From Geobacter sp. (GTDB lineage: Bacteria > Desulfobacterota > Desulfuromonadia > Geobacterales > Pseudopelobacteraceae): a stretch of 64,000 nucleotides of DNA. Each line of letters starts with the position of its first letter. Position 1 is the first letter of the stretch. The stretch is taken from the NCBI GenBank assembly GCA_009684515.1, contig WKKS01000004.1, positions 62,001 to 126,000 on the forward strand, written 5' to 3'. The notes beneath the pieces were generated by a model that was given only the letters and a program-made list of their open reading frames with translations, searched no databases and was not told the DNA's origin. The translations under genes were made by a program, and so were the position numbers. This document shows, one piece after another, positions 26,962 through 36,200 of this stretch.

Positions 26962-28200
26962 ATGTCAGCAACAAAAAGGGATAATCTGATCGTCGGCCTG
27001 GACATCGGCACCACGAAGATTTGCGCCATCGTAGGCAATGTAACCGAAGACGGAATTGACATAGTCGGGATCGGCACCAGCCCCTCCAGCGGGTTGCGCA
27101 AAGGGGTGGTAATCAACATCGAAAGCACTGTCGGAGCCATCCGCAAAGCGATCGACGAAGCCGAACTGATGGCTGGCTGCGAGATCAAGTCCGTCTACGC
27201 CGGAATTGCCGGCGGACATATCAAGGGGCTCAACTCCAACGGCGTCATCGCCATTAAAAACCGCGAGGTATCCCAGGAGGATGTGCGGCGGGTCATTGAT
27301 GCTGCCAAGGCGATCAATATCCCGATGGACCGCGAGGTCCTGCATATCCTGCCTCAGGAATTCATCATCGACGAACAGGACGGCATCCGCGAACCGCTCG
27401 GCATGAGTGGAGTCCGGCTGGAGGCAAAAGTTCACATCGTCACCGGTGCCGTTGCCAGCGCGCAAAATATCGTCAAATCCTGCAACCGGGCCGGCCTGGA
27501 TGTGGCTGATATCGTACTGGAACAGCTGGCATCATCACACGCCGTTCTATCAGACGACGAAAAAGAACTGGGCGTCTGCATGGTTGACATCGGCGGCGGC
27601 ACAACCGACATCGCCATTTTCTCTGAAGGCGCCATCAAATACACCTCCGTCCTCTCCCTGGGGGGGAACCACCTGACCAATGACATCGCCGTTGGGCTTC
27701 GCACCCCGATGGCCGAAGCGGAAAGAATCAAGCAGAAATACGGCTGCTGCCTGTCCACACTGGTCGGCAAGGAAGACAAGATCGAAGTTCCCAGTGTCGG
27801 CGGCCGCAAACCGCGCGAACTTTCCCGCAACGTCCTCTGCGAGATTCTGGGACCGCGAGTGGAAGAGATCTTTGCCCTGGTCAACCGCGAGATAATCAAG
27901 TCCGGCCTGGAAGATTCAATTGCTTCCGGCGTCGTAATCACCGGCGGCTCCAGCATACTGGAAGGCATGCCAGAGCTGGCCGAGCAGATTTTCAACCTGC
28001 CGGTGCGGCGCGGCCTTCCGCAAAATGTGGGCGGATTGTCCGATGTCGTCAAATCTCCGGTTTATGCGACCGGTGTAGGACTGGTAGTCTACGGCAGCCG
28101 TAACTCCGGTTCACGCGAGTTCCCGACCAGCAAATCCGAAGCCAATCTGTTCGGGTCCGTTTTCGGGAGAATGAAGCACTGGTTCCGCGAATTTTTCTAG
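26962..28200 (+). CDS. ftsA: Cell division protein FtsA
   Basis: 412 residues (E. coli 420). Actin-like ATPase that tethers FtsZ to the membrane and signals to the divisome. The phosphate 1 motif IVGLDIGTTKICAIVG is at the N-terminus; VDIGGGTTDIAIF is phosphate 2; VVITGGSSILEGMPELA is the adenosine motif. The C-terminus ends with an amphipathic, Phe- and Trp-rich helix (GRMKHWFREFF), the membrane-targeting sequence. AGGAGG lies 8 nt before ATG. A hairpin terminator follows the gene. Confidence 0.96.
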   Translation: MSATKRDNLIVGLDIGTTKICAIVGNVTEDGIDIVGIGTSPSSGLRKGVVINIESTVGAIRKAIDEAELMAGCEIKSVYAGIAGGHIKGLNSNGVIAIKNREVSQEDVRRVIDAAKAINIPMDREVLHILPQEFIIDEQDGIREPLGMSGVRLEAKVHIVTGAVASAQNIVKSCNRAGLDVADIVLEQLASSHAVLSDDEKELGVCMVDIGGGTTDIAIFSEGAIKYTSVLSLGGNHLTNDIAVGLRTPMAEAERIKQKYGCCLSTLVGKEDKIEVPSVGGRKPRELSRNVLCEILGPRVEEIFALVNREIIKSGLEDSIASGVVITGGSSILEGMPELAEQIFNLPVRRGLPQNVGGLSDVVKSPVYATGVGLVVYGSRNSGSREFPTSKSEANLFGSVFGRMKHWFREFF

Positions 28201-28221
28201 TGCCGATGCAGATCTTTTTGA

Positions 28222-28263
28222 GGGGCCGCACACCGCATGATTTCCGGTGAGCGGCCCGTTTTA
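28222..28263 (+). terminator. Terminator between ftsA and ftsZ
   Basis: GGGCCGC (28223-28229) pairs with GCGGCCC (28251-28257), and CACC (28231-28234) with GGTG (28246-28249), across one A-A mismatch; the loop is 11 nt and GTTTTA follows. This is a strong stem with a short T-tract. Confidence 0.6.
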
Positions 28264-28370
28264 TCAGGCTTAAACCCTGCACATTCGCCGAACTGCCAAC
28301 ACAGCTTTCCGCCTAACTCTCTGATTTCTCGACGGCCCTTCCAGCATCCGTTTTTTTATTACTTTTTTCT

Positions 28371-28399
28371 TTGATTCTTAACGGAATTGGGGTTACATT
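28371..28399 (+). promoter_or_regulatory. Promoter of ftsZ
   Basis: TTGATT (28371-28376), 17-nt spacer, TACATT (28394-28399), about 50 nt before the ftsZ ATG. Together with the upstream terminator it suggests ftsZ has its own transcript. AAAGGGGG is the ribosome binding site. Confidence 0.5.
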
Positions 28400-28448
28400 C
28401 CTGTACTAATGGATCGAATTACTGCCGTTATACAAAGGGGGACAATAC

Positions 28449-29618
28449 ATGTTTGAATTTGATGAAACCATTGAACAAAGTGCCGTAATCAAGGTAATTG
28501 GAGTCGGCGGTGGCGGCGGAAATGCTGTCAACACGATGATTTCCAGTTCTATAAATAAAGTTGATTTTATAGTTGCAAATACCGATGCGCAGGCGCTACG
28601 CACCTCCCAGGCTCCCGTCAAGCTTCAACTCGGCCGTGATCTGACCAAGGGACTCGGCGCAGGCTCCAAACCGGAAGTTGGAACAGCTGCAGCTCTCGAA
28701 AACAAAGACCAGCTCGTAACAGCAATCAAAGGCTCGGACCTGGTGTTCATAGCAGCCGGCATGGGTGGCGGCACAGGCACAGGCGCAGCTCCGGTCATCG
28801 CCGAGGCGGCCCGTGAGACAGGTGTTCTGACGGTTGGAGTTGTAACCAAGCCTTTCACCTACGAAGGCAAGGCCCGCTCTGTTCTTGCAGAGCAAGGCAT
28901 TGCAGAACTTAAGAAACATGTTGATTCCTTGATCATCATCCCTAATGATCGCCTGATCAGCATGGCCAGTAAAAACATGTCCCTGTTTGATGCTTTTAAA
29001 CCGGCTGACGATGTCCTTCGCCAGGCTGTTCAGGGCATCTCCGAACTGATCACATCCACCGGATTAATGAATCTGGACTTTGCCGACGTAAAAACTGTCA
29101 TGAGCGTCCGCGGAATGGCCATGATGGGGATCGGAATGGGCTGTGGCGAGAACCGTGCGGCAGAGGCGGTCAACAACGCCATCTCCAGCCCGCTGCTGGA
29201 AGACAACGACATTTCCGGAGCCAAGGGCGTACTGGTCAACATCACCGGCTCCTCATCCATGACTATGGACGATTACAATACAGTTAACCGCATCGTCCAC
29301 GAAAAAGTCCACGAAGACGCCAATATCAAGATCGGCGTTGTCAGAGATGATGATATGGGCGACACCATCAAGGTAACGGTTATTGCCACTGGATTCGGTG
29401 ACCGTTTTGACACCGAAAAAACCCGTGACTTCCGCAAAAGTTCACTCTCGATTGCAGACAAGCACGCAACACCTTCCGTTTCGCTTGACAGACCGACCTT
29501 CCAGCGCGACCGCGAAAAGACAGAGAACATTACCCGCATTCGCCCGACCGTTTCCTTCATCGAGGATGATGAGGATCAATACGACATCCCGACTTTCCTA
29601 AGAAAATCTGTAGATTAG
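28449..29618 (+). CDS. ftsZ: Cell division protein FtsZ
   Basis: 389 residues (E. coli 383). Tubulin-like GTPase that forms the division ring. The tubulin signature GMGGGTGTGAAPV is near residue 105; IKVIGVGGGGGNAVN is at the N-terminus and the T7 catalytic loop NLDFADV near residue 208. The C-terminal peptide DIPTFLRKSVD is the conserved site for FtsA and other partners. A variable linker of about 50 residues precedes it. It has its own promoter and ends at a bidirectional terminator. Confidence 0.97.
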   Translation: MFEFDETIEQSAVIKVIGVGGGGGNAVNTMISSSINKVDFIVANTDAQALRTSQAPVKLQLGRDLTKGLGAGSKPEVGTAAALENKDQLVTAIKGSDLVFIAAGMGGGTGTGAAPVIAEAARETGVLTVGVVTKPFTYEGKARSVLAEQGIAELKKHVDSLIIIPNDRLISMASKNMSLFDAFKPADDVLRQAVQGISELITSTGLMNLDFADVKTVMSVRGMAMMGIGMGCGENRAAEAVNNAISSPLLEDNDISGAKGVLVNITGSSSMTMDDYNTVNRIVHEKVHEDANIKIGVVRDDDMGDTIKVTVIATGFGDRFDTEKTRDFRKSSLSIADKHATPSVSLDRPTFQRDREKTENITRIRPTVSFIEDDEDQYDIPTFLRKSVD

Positions 29619-29630
29619 CCCGATACAAAA

Positions 29631-29680
29631 TATAACAAAAGAGGGGGCGGTCGTTTTCGACCGCCCCCTCTTTTGTTATA
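29631..29680. terminator. Bidirectional terminator between ftsZ and phoU
   Basis: A perfect 23-bp inverted repeat: 29631-29653 is the exact reverse complement of 29658-29680, around a TTTT loop. The stem core is GAGGGGGCGGTCG, flanked by A/T tracts (AAAA before, TTTT after), so it gives a GC stem with a U-tract in either direction. It sits between two convergent operons. Confidence 0.9.
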
Positions 29681-29694
29681 AACCGTCCAGAATG

Positions 29695-30366
29695 TTAGGC
29701 AATCGTATGGCGGATGTCCTTACCTTTAACCATGAATATGACCATCTCTGCGATATTGGTGGCATGGTCAGCAATCCGCTCCAGCGACTTGGAAATGTAG
29801 TTCAGTCGCATGGCACGTGAAATTGTCGATGGATCCTCGATCATAAAAGTCAGCAGCTCCCGCTGGATCTGAATATTGAGGTCGTCCACAAAGCTGTCAT
29901 CCTTGCAAACCTTAATGGCCAGTTCCGAATCACCCCGCACGAAAGCATCCAGTGCCTCCTTGACCATAACCTCGGCCCGGTGCGCCATGCGTGGAATGTC
30001 TATGTAGGGCTTGAGCGGCGGTTCCTCGTTCATCTCACGGGCGCGCTTGGCAATATTGGCGCACTGATCACCCATGCGCTCCAGATCGGTAACGATCTTG
30101 AGGGCTATTGTTATGAAGCGCAGGTCGCGGGCAGCCGGCTGGCGCAGCGCCAAAAGTTCCAGACAACGCTCGTCAATCGACACCTCGGCGGTATTGATCT
30201 CGTGATCCATTGCAATAGTACGCTCGGCCAGCGCCGTATCCCGTTCCACCAGGGACTTTACCGAGTTGGCAATCATCCACTCAACCTTGCCCCCCATGAC
30301 AAGGATACTCTGTTTCAAATCGTTCAGCTCCGCATCAAACACGGCACTGATGTGTTCTCTCTCCAT
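29695..30366 (-). CDS. phoU: Phosphate transport regulator PhoU
   Basis: 223 residues (E. coli 241). Two three-helix-bundle repeats, each with the metal-binding E(D)xxxD pattern: VTDLERMGDQCANIAKRA and KSLERIADHATNIAEMVIF. PhoU links the PstSCAB transporter to PhoR and keeps the Pho response off when phosphate is plentiful. It is the last gene of the pst operon, 8 bp after pstB, and ends at the shared terminator. Confidence 0.96.
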   Translation of the reverse strand: MEREHISAVFDAELNDLKQSILVMGGKVEWMIANSVKSLVERDTALAERTIAMDHEINTAEVSIDERCLELLALRQPAARDLRFITIALKIVTDLERMGDQCANIAKRAREMNEEPPLKPYIDIPRMAHRAEVMVKEALDAFVRGDSELAIKVCKDDSFVDDLNIQIQRELLTFMIEDPSTISRAMRLNYISKSLERIADHATNIAEMVIFMVKGKDIRHTIA

Positions 30367-30374
30367 TATTTCTC

Positions 30375-31157
30375 CTAACCGAATCTTCCGGTGATGTAGT
30401 CTTCAGTCTGCTTCTTCTCAGGGTTGGTGAATATCTTGCGGGTTGCCCCTGCTTCAATCAGCTCGCCCAGATAGAAAAAGGCGGTGACATCCGAAACTCT
30501 GGCGGCCTGCTGCATGTTGTGCGTGACAATCACGATAGTATACTTGTCTTTCAGCTCGTCAATCAACTCTTCAATTTTCAAAGTCGAAATTGGGTCCAGC
30601 GCCGAGCAAGGTTCGTCCATCAGGATGATCTCGGGATTGACGGCAATGGCCCGGGCGATGCAGATACGTTGGGCCTGGCCGCCGGAAAGTCCCAGGGCCG
30701 AGTCGTTCAGGCGGTCCTTGACTTCGTTCCAGATGGCGGCACTTTTAAGACTGCGCTCAACCGCCTCGTCCAGAGTCGCCTTGTCATTAACGCCTGAGAT
30801 CCGCAATCCATAAACGATGTTCTCGTAGATGGATTTGGGAAAGGGGTTGGACTGCTGAAAAACCATTCCGATTCTGCGGCGTAGCGAGATAACATCGGTG
30901 GAGGATTCATTAACCTCGGAACCGTTGAAGCGGATGCTGCCGGTGATCTTTGCGCTCTCCACCAGATCGTTCATCCGGTTGAAACAGCGTAGCAATGTTG
31001 ATTTGCCGCAACCGGAAGGGCCGATAAAGGCGGTTACCTGGTGACGGATCATATCCAGATTGATCCCCTTCAGGGCATGGGCGTCTCCATAATGCAGATT
31101 CAGGTCAGCAACTGAAAGTATTGGAGATTTGTCGTTTTGTTCCTGAGTTTGTGCCAT
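30375..31157 (-). CDS. pstB: Phosphate ABC transporter ATP-binding protein PstB
   Basis: 260 residues (E. coli 257). Walker [16 protein letters not shown]-loop [16 protein letters not shown], signature [14 protein letters not shown], Walker [15 protein letters not shown] and switch His in [11 protein letters not shown] are all present and ordered. It powers phosphate uptake with PstA and PstC. Starts 22 bp after pstA in the operon. Confidence 0.97.
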   Translation of the reverse strand: MAQTQEQNDKSPILSVADLNLHYGDAHALKGINLDMIRHQVTAFIGPSGCGKSTLLRCFNRMNDLVESAKITGSIRFNGSEVNESSTDVISLRRRIGMVFQQSNPFPKSIYENIVYGLRISGVNDKATLDEAVERSLKSAAIWNEVKDRLNDSALGLSGGQAQRICIARAIAVNPEIILMDEPCSALDPISTLKIEELIDELKDKYTIVIVTHNMQQAARVSDVTAFFYLGELIEAGATRKIFTNPEKKQTEDYITGRFG

Positions 31158-31179
31158 GTGTCATTCCTTGAGTGCGCGT

Positions 31180-32778
31180 TTAGAACGTCGAAGTAGTGTA
31201 CTTCCGGCGCATACGGTTGCGCAGGTAAATTGCGGTGCTGCTGGCCACAACCACAATTGCCAGCAGCAGCATTGTTGTGACATAAACCATCGGCTTGGCA
31301 GCCTCCACGTTGGGAGACTGGAAACCGACATCATAGATATGAAACCCGAGATGCATAAACTTGCGGTCCATATGGAAGAAAGGAAAAGTGGTATCGAAGG
31401 GAAGTGTCGGCGCCAGCTTGACGACCCCGACGATCATCAGCGGAGCCACTTCCCCGGCGGCGCGCGCCATGGAGAGAATCAGACCGGTCATGATGCCGGG
31501 TGTGGCCATCGGCAGCAGGATTTTGGTAAGAGTCTGGAATTTTGTTGCCCCCAGCGCCAGTGATCCTTCGCGAATACCTTTTGGAACGGAAGCCAGCGAC
31601 TCTTCGGTGGCGACGATTACGACCGGTACTGTCAAGAGAGCCAGGGTCAGACTCGACCAGAGGATACCACCGGTGCCGAAGGTCGGAGTCGGCAGACGCT
31701 CCGGGAAAAACATTGAATCAATGCTGCCGCCGACGCCGTAGACAAAAAATCCGAGACCGAAAACACCATAAACAATCGACGGCACACCGGCCAGATTATT
31801 GACCGCAATGCGCACCATGCGGGTCAGCAGGCCGTCACGGGCGTATTCACGCAGGTAGATGGCAGCCACGACACCAAAAGGAAGCGAGAAGACGCTCATC
31901 AGCAGTACCATCATGACCGTGCCGAAGATGGCCGGAAACAATCCACCTTCCGTGTTGGACTCGCGCGGGTCATCCAGCAGCAGCTCGCGAACACGCTCCA
32001 GATAGGCCCCGCACTTGGCGAAAAACGACATGCTGTTGGGATGCTGGTAAGCGATGATATCAATCAGAGCGATATCCTTGCTTACGCCGGAAACATCCAC
32101 AAACTGGCCGGTAATGCGTGTGATATCACTCTGGGCGGCGGCAAGCTGTTCATTGAGAGCATTAAACTCATCCATCGCCTTTTCACGCTCGGCTGTCAGT
32201 TCAGCGATGGCCGCGCTGTTCTTCTCTTTCCCGCGGTATTCTAGATTAAGCAGCTTGAGACGAATCCGTTCTGCCCGACCGTTCAGATCAGACATCTGCT
32301 CCTTGATCTTCAAAGTACCTTTGTTTTTCCCGGCAACCAGTTTCATCGCCACCGCCAGCTTTTGATCGGGTGTTGCCGCAACGGGGACATCAAGCCCTTC
32401 GGCAGTAACACCCTTCAAAAAGCCGAAGAAGTTGCCATGTTCGCGGCGTTCAAGCAACATCGCATCCGCCGGGCGGGTGCGGGTGGCAATCTCTTTATCA
32501 TCGATCCAGCGGAAATCCTGTCCCAGCAGATCACGATTGCCAACCTTAAGTTGCAGACGTTGGTCACCGTTGGCAGGGTTCTTTTCCCGCTGCATGATCT
32601 GGCCCAGGGCGGCACTGCCATCCTTCAACTCAAAGCGCACCAGCTCTTTCGGCCAGTAATAGCTGAAACCATTAAAGACGACCACGCCAATCAGGGAAAG
32701 CGTCATAACCAGCACGATCGCCAGAGCGGAACCGGTCACCAGCACATACGGTTCACCTGTTTTCCAGAATTTTTTCAT
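31180..32778 (-). CDS. pstA: Phosphate ABC transporter permease PstA, long form
   Basis: 532 residues, against 296 in E. coli. After the first membrane segment (about residues 14-38, LVTGSALAIVLVMTLSLIGVV) there is an insert of some 200 residues before the permease core. The insert includes a charged coiled-coil segment (GRAERIRLKLLNLEYRGKEK, then ELTAEREKAMDEFNALNEQL). The core starts near FGTVMMVLLMSVFSLPFGVV and has the binding-protein-dependent permease loop EGSLALGATKFQTLTKILLP. Long PstA forms are known, for example in Pseudomonas. The insert is probably extracytoplasmic; its role is unknown. Confidence 0.93.
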   Translation of the reverse strand: MKKFWKTGEPYVLVTGSALAIVLVMTLSLIGVVVFNGFSYYWPKELVRFELKDGSAALGQIMQREKNPANGDQRLQLKVGNRDLLGQDFRWIDDKEIATRTRPADAMLLERREHGNFFGFLKGVTAEGLDVPVAATPDQKLAVAMKLVAGKNKGTLKIKEQMSDLNGRAERIRLKLLNLEYRGKEKNSAAIAELTAEREKAMDEFNALNEQLAAAQSDITRITGQFVDVSGVSKDIALIDIIAYQHPNSMSFFAKCGAYLERVRELLLDDPRESNTEGGLFPAIFGTVMMVLLMSVFSLPFGVVAAIYLREYARDGLLTRMVRIAVNNLAGVPSIVYGVFGLGFFVYGVGGSIDSMFFPERLPTPTFGTGGILWSSLTLALLTVPVVIVATEESLASVPKGIREGSLALGATKFQTLTKILLPMATPGIMTGLILSMARAAGEVAPLMIVGVVKLAPTLPFDTTFPFFHMDRKFMHLGFHIYDVGFQSPNVEAAKPMVYVTTMLLLAIVVVASSTAIYLRNRMRRKYTTSTF

Positions 32779-32828
32779 TATTCTAAGCCTCTTGGTTTTA
32801 ATCCAACCAATTTAAAGGGTGTAACAGA

Positions 32829-35057
32829 TCAATAGCGTCCGTACTTCTTGCGAAACCTCTGCCGCAGCGCTTCTGCCACGCTGTTGATGATAAAGGTGAA
32901 AATAAACAGCAATACGGCCGAAAGAAACAGTATCCGGTAAAGGGAGCTGAACACCGGCGCTTCCGGTATTTCAACGGCAATGTTGGCCGAAAGTGAGCGC
33001 AGGCCGTTGAACAGGCTCCAGCTCATGATCGGGGTATTGCCGGTGGCCATCAGCACAATCATTGTTTCACCAATGGCGCGCCCGAAGCCGATCATTACCG
33101 CCGAAAACACGCCCGGCAGAGCCGAAGGAAGCACCACCCTCCAGGCGGTCTGCCAGCGACTGGCGCCCAGCGCCAGCGAAGCGGCGGTCAGGTTGCGCGG
33201 CACGTTGGAAATGGCATCCTCGGCAATAGTGAAGATAATTGGTATCACGGCAAATCCGAGTGCAATAGCAATGATGATACTGTTGCGCTGGTCGTAGCGG
33301 ATACCTAATGCACTGAACAGCCACTGCTTGAAATCACCGGCAAACAGGTGCAGTTCGGCGAATCCGCTCAGCAGAAAGGCCAGATAGCACCCCAGAACCA
33401 CCAGCGGGATCATGGCGATGAATTCCTGGCCACGGGTCAGGCGCTGCAGCGGAGAGTTGATTTTAATTCGTTTCCAGAAGAAAATCGTGACCAACAGCAG
33501 CAGCGGCACCAGAATGATGCTCATAAACACTGTCAGAATACTCTTATCGATCAACGGCGCCAGCCAGAGTCCAGCCAGGAAGCCGATTACGACCGACGGG
33601 ATGGCGGCCATGATTTCAACCAGTGGCTTGACGCGCCCTTTCAGCTTGGGCGACATGAACTGGCTGGTATAAAGCGCCGCCAGAATGGCCAGCGGCACGG
33701 CAAACATCATCGCAAACAGGGTGGCTTTGATCGTGCCGAACATCAGCGGCACCAGGCTCAGCTTTGGCTCGTAATCATCATTTGCGGATGAGGACTGCCA
33801 AGCGTATTCAGGCTTGTCATAGCCCTCATACCAGACTTTTCCGAACAGTGTAGCAAAAGAGATTTCCGGGTGCGGATTATCCAGCTTCCAGACTTTAAGC
33901 ATTCCGTTGTTATCAAGGCCACAAAGAGTGTTGCCCTTGGAAGACAGAGCTGCAAGCTGCAGCGGCGCGTCCAGCGCTATCGTCAAGAGGTTACGCTCGG
34001 AAGTCATATGATCGAGATGAACTTCTCTCTGATCGACTGAAACGAGGGTTTTGTTACGGGGTGAAGGTATGATTACGGAGGCCGGTCCGGGCGTGGAACG
34101 CAGGGTGTGGATACGCGTCAAGCGCCTGTCCTCGCCGCTACCGGCCTGTTTAACCGGGAACCAGGTAGTCAACGCACCCTTGGCGTCGCCGACTGCGACC
34201 GAAACGTCGCCCAGCACAAGTGCCAGGGATGTGATGGCCTGCCTGGCATCTGAGGCCAGTACGCTATCCAGCAGGGTTGCCTGGCCAGGCTCCGAGATAT
34301 CCCAGCGTAGCAGCATTCCAGTATCGGTGCCGGCATAGAGATAGTGTCCTTTGGAATCGACCTTGACAACCGAAAGGCGCCCAGGCAGAGGATCACTGAT
34401 TTCAACTCTGATTTCGCTTCGCTTCTGATTGCCAAGAAAATCCTGCTCAACCAGCTGCTGGACTACTCGCAATCGATCTCCGGCCAGCCGGTCAACTCTC
34501 ACGGCCCCCTTCTCTTCTATCAGACGTGCGAACGACTGCACAACATCCCCAACCGGTCCGAAAGCCAGCTCTTCACGGGGCGTGACGTCGTAACTTATGG
34601 AATATTTGCCATCGGCATCTTTGGCTGATTCCAGCGAAACCGTATCCGAAGAAATCGCACCGTTATCCCAAAGCAGATTGTAGTTGGATTTTCCGACGGA
34701 TTCGGCGAATACGACCTTGGTAGCTCCCTGCGGCATATTCGGGACTTTGATGCTGCCCGAAATGGCCCCGGCCGGAACCGCCATAAAATGAAAGGTACCG
34801 CCGTCATCAAGGGCATAGACTCCATGTTGATTTTCGCCGGAACCGACCGCCAGTATCTTCTTGGATGAAATTTCGCCAGGCAGCATGACAGAAGCCACAA
34901 TCTTGGCCGAAGAGGGGTAGAACAGAGGCAATGCAACCTTGGAAATCATCACCAGGATCCATACGACCGAGATGATGACCATTATTCCGCCTAAGCGTAT
35001 CAGAATTTCTGCGATACTATCGTTGCGCCGGGATTTATCGGTAAAGTTTTTTGCCAT
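32829..35057 (-). CDS. pstC: Phosphate ABC transporter permease PstC, long form with large extracytoplasmic domain
   Basis: 742 residues from ATG 35057 (AGGTG upstream; GTG 35063 is possible), against 319 in E. coli. One membrane helix (IMVISVVWILVMISKVAL) is followed by a domain of about 380 residues that reads like a beta-propeller: repeated blocks such as GHYLYAGTDTGMLLRWDIS, SVAVGDAKGALTTWFPV and TLCGLDNNGMLKVWKLD resemble WD repeats. The permease core follows (LMFGTIKATLFAMMFAVPLA; LTAASLALGASRWQTAWRV). Pseudomonas-type PstC proteins are also long. The domain may contact PstS or sense something outside; that is inference. Confidence 0.93.
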   Translation of the reverse strand: MAKNFTDKSRRNDSIAEILIRLGGIMVIISVVWILVMISKVALPLFYPSSAKIVASVMLPGEISSKKILAVGSGENQHGVYALDDGGTFHFMAVPAGAISGSIKVPNMPQGATKVVFAESVGKSNYNLLWDNGAISSDTVSLESAKDADGKYSISYDVTPREELAFGPVGDVVQSFARLIEEKGAVRVDRLAGDRLRVVQQLVEQDFLGNQKRSEIRVEISDPLPGRLSVVKVDSKGHYLYAGTDTGMLLRWDISEPGQATLLDSVLASDARQAITSLALVLGDVSVAVGDAKGALTTWFPVKQAGSGEDRRLTRIHTLRSTPGPASVIIPSPRNKTLVSVDQREVHLDHMTSERNLLTIALDAPLQLAALSSKGNTLCGLDNNGMLKVWKLDNPHPEISFATLFGKVWYEGYDKPEYAWQSSSANDDYEPKLSLVPLMFGTIKATLFAMMFAVPLAILAALYTSQFMSPKLKGRVKPLVEIMAAIPSVVIGFLAGLWLAPLIDKSILTVFMSIILVPLLLLVTIFFWKRIKINSPLQRLTRGQEFIAMIPLVVLGCYLAFLLSGFAELHLFAGDFKQWLFSALGIRYDQRNSIIIAIALGFAVIPIIFTIAEDAISNVPRNLTAASLALGASRWQTAWRVVLPSALPGVFSAVMIGFGRAIGETMIVLMATGNTPIMSWSLFNGLRSLSANIAVEIPEAPVFSSLYRILFLSAVLLFIFTFIINSVAEALRQRFRKKYGRY

Positions 35058-35077
35058 GTTCACCTAGTATTAATAGT

Positions 35078-35107
35078 AAAAAATCCCCCTCCCTGAAAGA
35101 GAGGGGG
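35078..35107 (-). terminator. Attenuator between pstS and pstC
   Basis: On the minus strand CCCCCTC and GAGGGGG (35101-35107 and 35085-35091) form a 7-bp GC stem with a 9-nt loop, followed by A and TTTTTT (35078-35083). It lies just after pstS, so it probably makes pstS mRNA more abundant than the permease genes. Confidence 0.75.
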
Positions 35108-35132
35108 TACCAAAGAGGGTGTATCAAATTTA

Positions 35133-36098
35133 TTATTTAAGTGATTTCAATTGAACATCAACCATTTTGGCTGTCAAAGGATCGTAACCATCCTTGACAA
35201 CAATTTCCTGACCTTCCTTGGAGAGGGCGTACTTGACGAATTCTTCAACTACCTTCGGCAAAGGCTGACCCGGCTTTTTGGCTACATAGATGTACAGCAT
35301 TCTGGAAAGTGGATATTTGCCGGACAGAACATTCTGGTAGTTGGCAGCTTCAACCTTGCCACCTTTCTTATCTGAGAGCGCAAGCGCCTTTACACCGGAG
35401 GTAGCGTAGCCGATCCCGGAGTAACCGATAGCGGAGATGTCATGGGCAACGCCTTCAACAACTGATGCGGAACCGGGCTGTTCCTTGACGGAGTTCTTGT
35501 AGTCGCCTTTTTTGAGCGTATGCTCCTTGAAGTAGCCGTAGGTTCCGGAAGCTGAGTTGCGGCCGTAAAGGCTGATCGGCATACTGGCCAACTTACCTGT
35601 CACGCCCAACTGTCCCCAGGTTGTGATATCGGCCAGACCACGCTTGTGAGTTTTTGAGAAGATAGCATCGACCTCATCCAGCGACAAGCTCTTGATCGGA
35701 TTATCCTTGTTGACAAAAACTGCCAGCGAGTCGAGCGCCACGCCAATCTTGGTCGGCTTGTAGCCATATTTCTTCTGGAACTCCTCGATTTCCGAGCTTT
35801 TCATCTCACGCGACATTGGTCCCAATTGCGATGTCCCGGCGATCAGCGCCGGAGGAGCCGTACTGGATCCCTTGCCTTCGATCTGGATGTTGACATTCGG
35901 ATATTTCTTCTTAAAGCCTTCAGCCCAGTAGGTCATCAGGTTATTGAGGGTATCGGATCCGATACTGTTCAGATTGCCAGCCACACCGGAAGTCGATGTG
36001 TACTTTTTGATATTGGAATCGACATGGGTTGGAGCGGCCTGCGCGGTAATTGTGGTTACCGTTATCAGTGCAGCGGTCAGGATTGTTTTCTTCAACAT
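35133..36098 (-). CDS. pstS: Periplasmic phosphate-binding protein PstS
   Basis: 321 residues (E. coli 346). A Sec signal peptide (MLKKTILTAALITVTTITAQAAP) is followed by a PBP-like domain with GSDTLNNLMTYWAEGFKKKY, EGKGSSTAPPALIAGTSQLG (phosphate-contact Ser/Thr cluster) and GRNSASGTYGYFKEH. It captures phosphate and hands it to PstCA. GGAGG lies before the ATG. The gene is preceded by two Pho-box-like elements and followed by an attenuator, matching high inducible expression under phosphate limitation. Confidence 0.96.
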   Translation of the reverse strand: MLKKTILTAALITVTTITAQAAPTHVDSNIKKYTSTSGVAGNLNSIGSDTLNNLMTYWAEGFKKKYPNVNIQIEGKGSSTAPPALIAGTSQLGPMSREMKSSEIEEFQKKYGYKPTKIGVALDSLAVFVNKDNPIKSLSLDEVDAIFSKTHKRGLADITTWGQLGVTGKLASMPISLYGRNSASGTYGYFKEHTLKKGDYKNSVKEQPGSASVVEGVAHDISAIGYSGIGYATSGVKALALSDKKGGKVEAANYQNVLSGKYPLSRMLYIYVAKKPGQPLPKVVEEFVKYALSKEGQEIVVKDGYDPLTAKMVDVQLKSLK

Positions 36099-36139
36099 TT
36101 GGTGTTCCTCCTTGAGTTTTACCTTGCAATATGAAAGTC

Positions 36140-36200
36140 ACTCTAGCAGATGAATGTTACAAACATGTTACAGGAAGGGAAAATGTGAGTTAAATGTGAG
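36140..36200 (-). promoter_or_regulatory. Pho boxes and -10 of the pst operon promoter
   Basis: On the minus strand CTGTAAC-4 nt-TTGTAAC (36156-36173) matches the Pho-box design of two 7-bp repeats at 11-bp pitch. The -10 TAGAGT (36140-36145) follows after exactly 10 nt; the box takes the place of a -35. A second repeat pair, CTCACAT-4 nt-CTCACAT (36183-36200), lies 9 nt further upstream and has the same pitch. Probably bound by PhoB. Confidence 0.75.
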
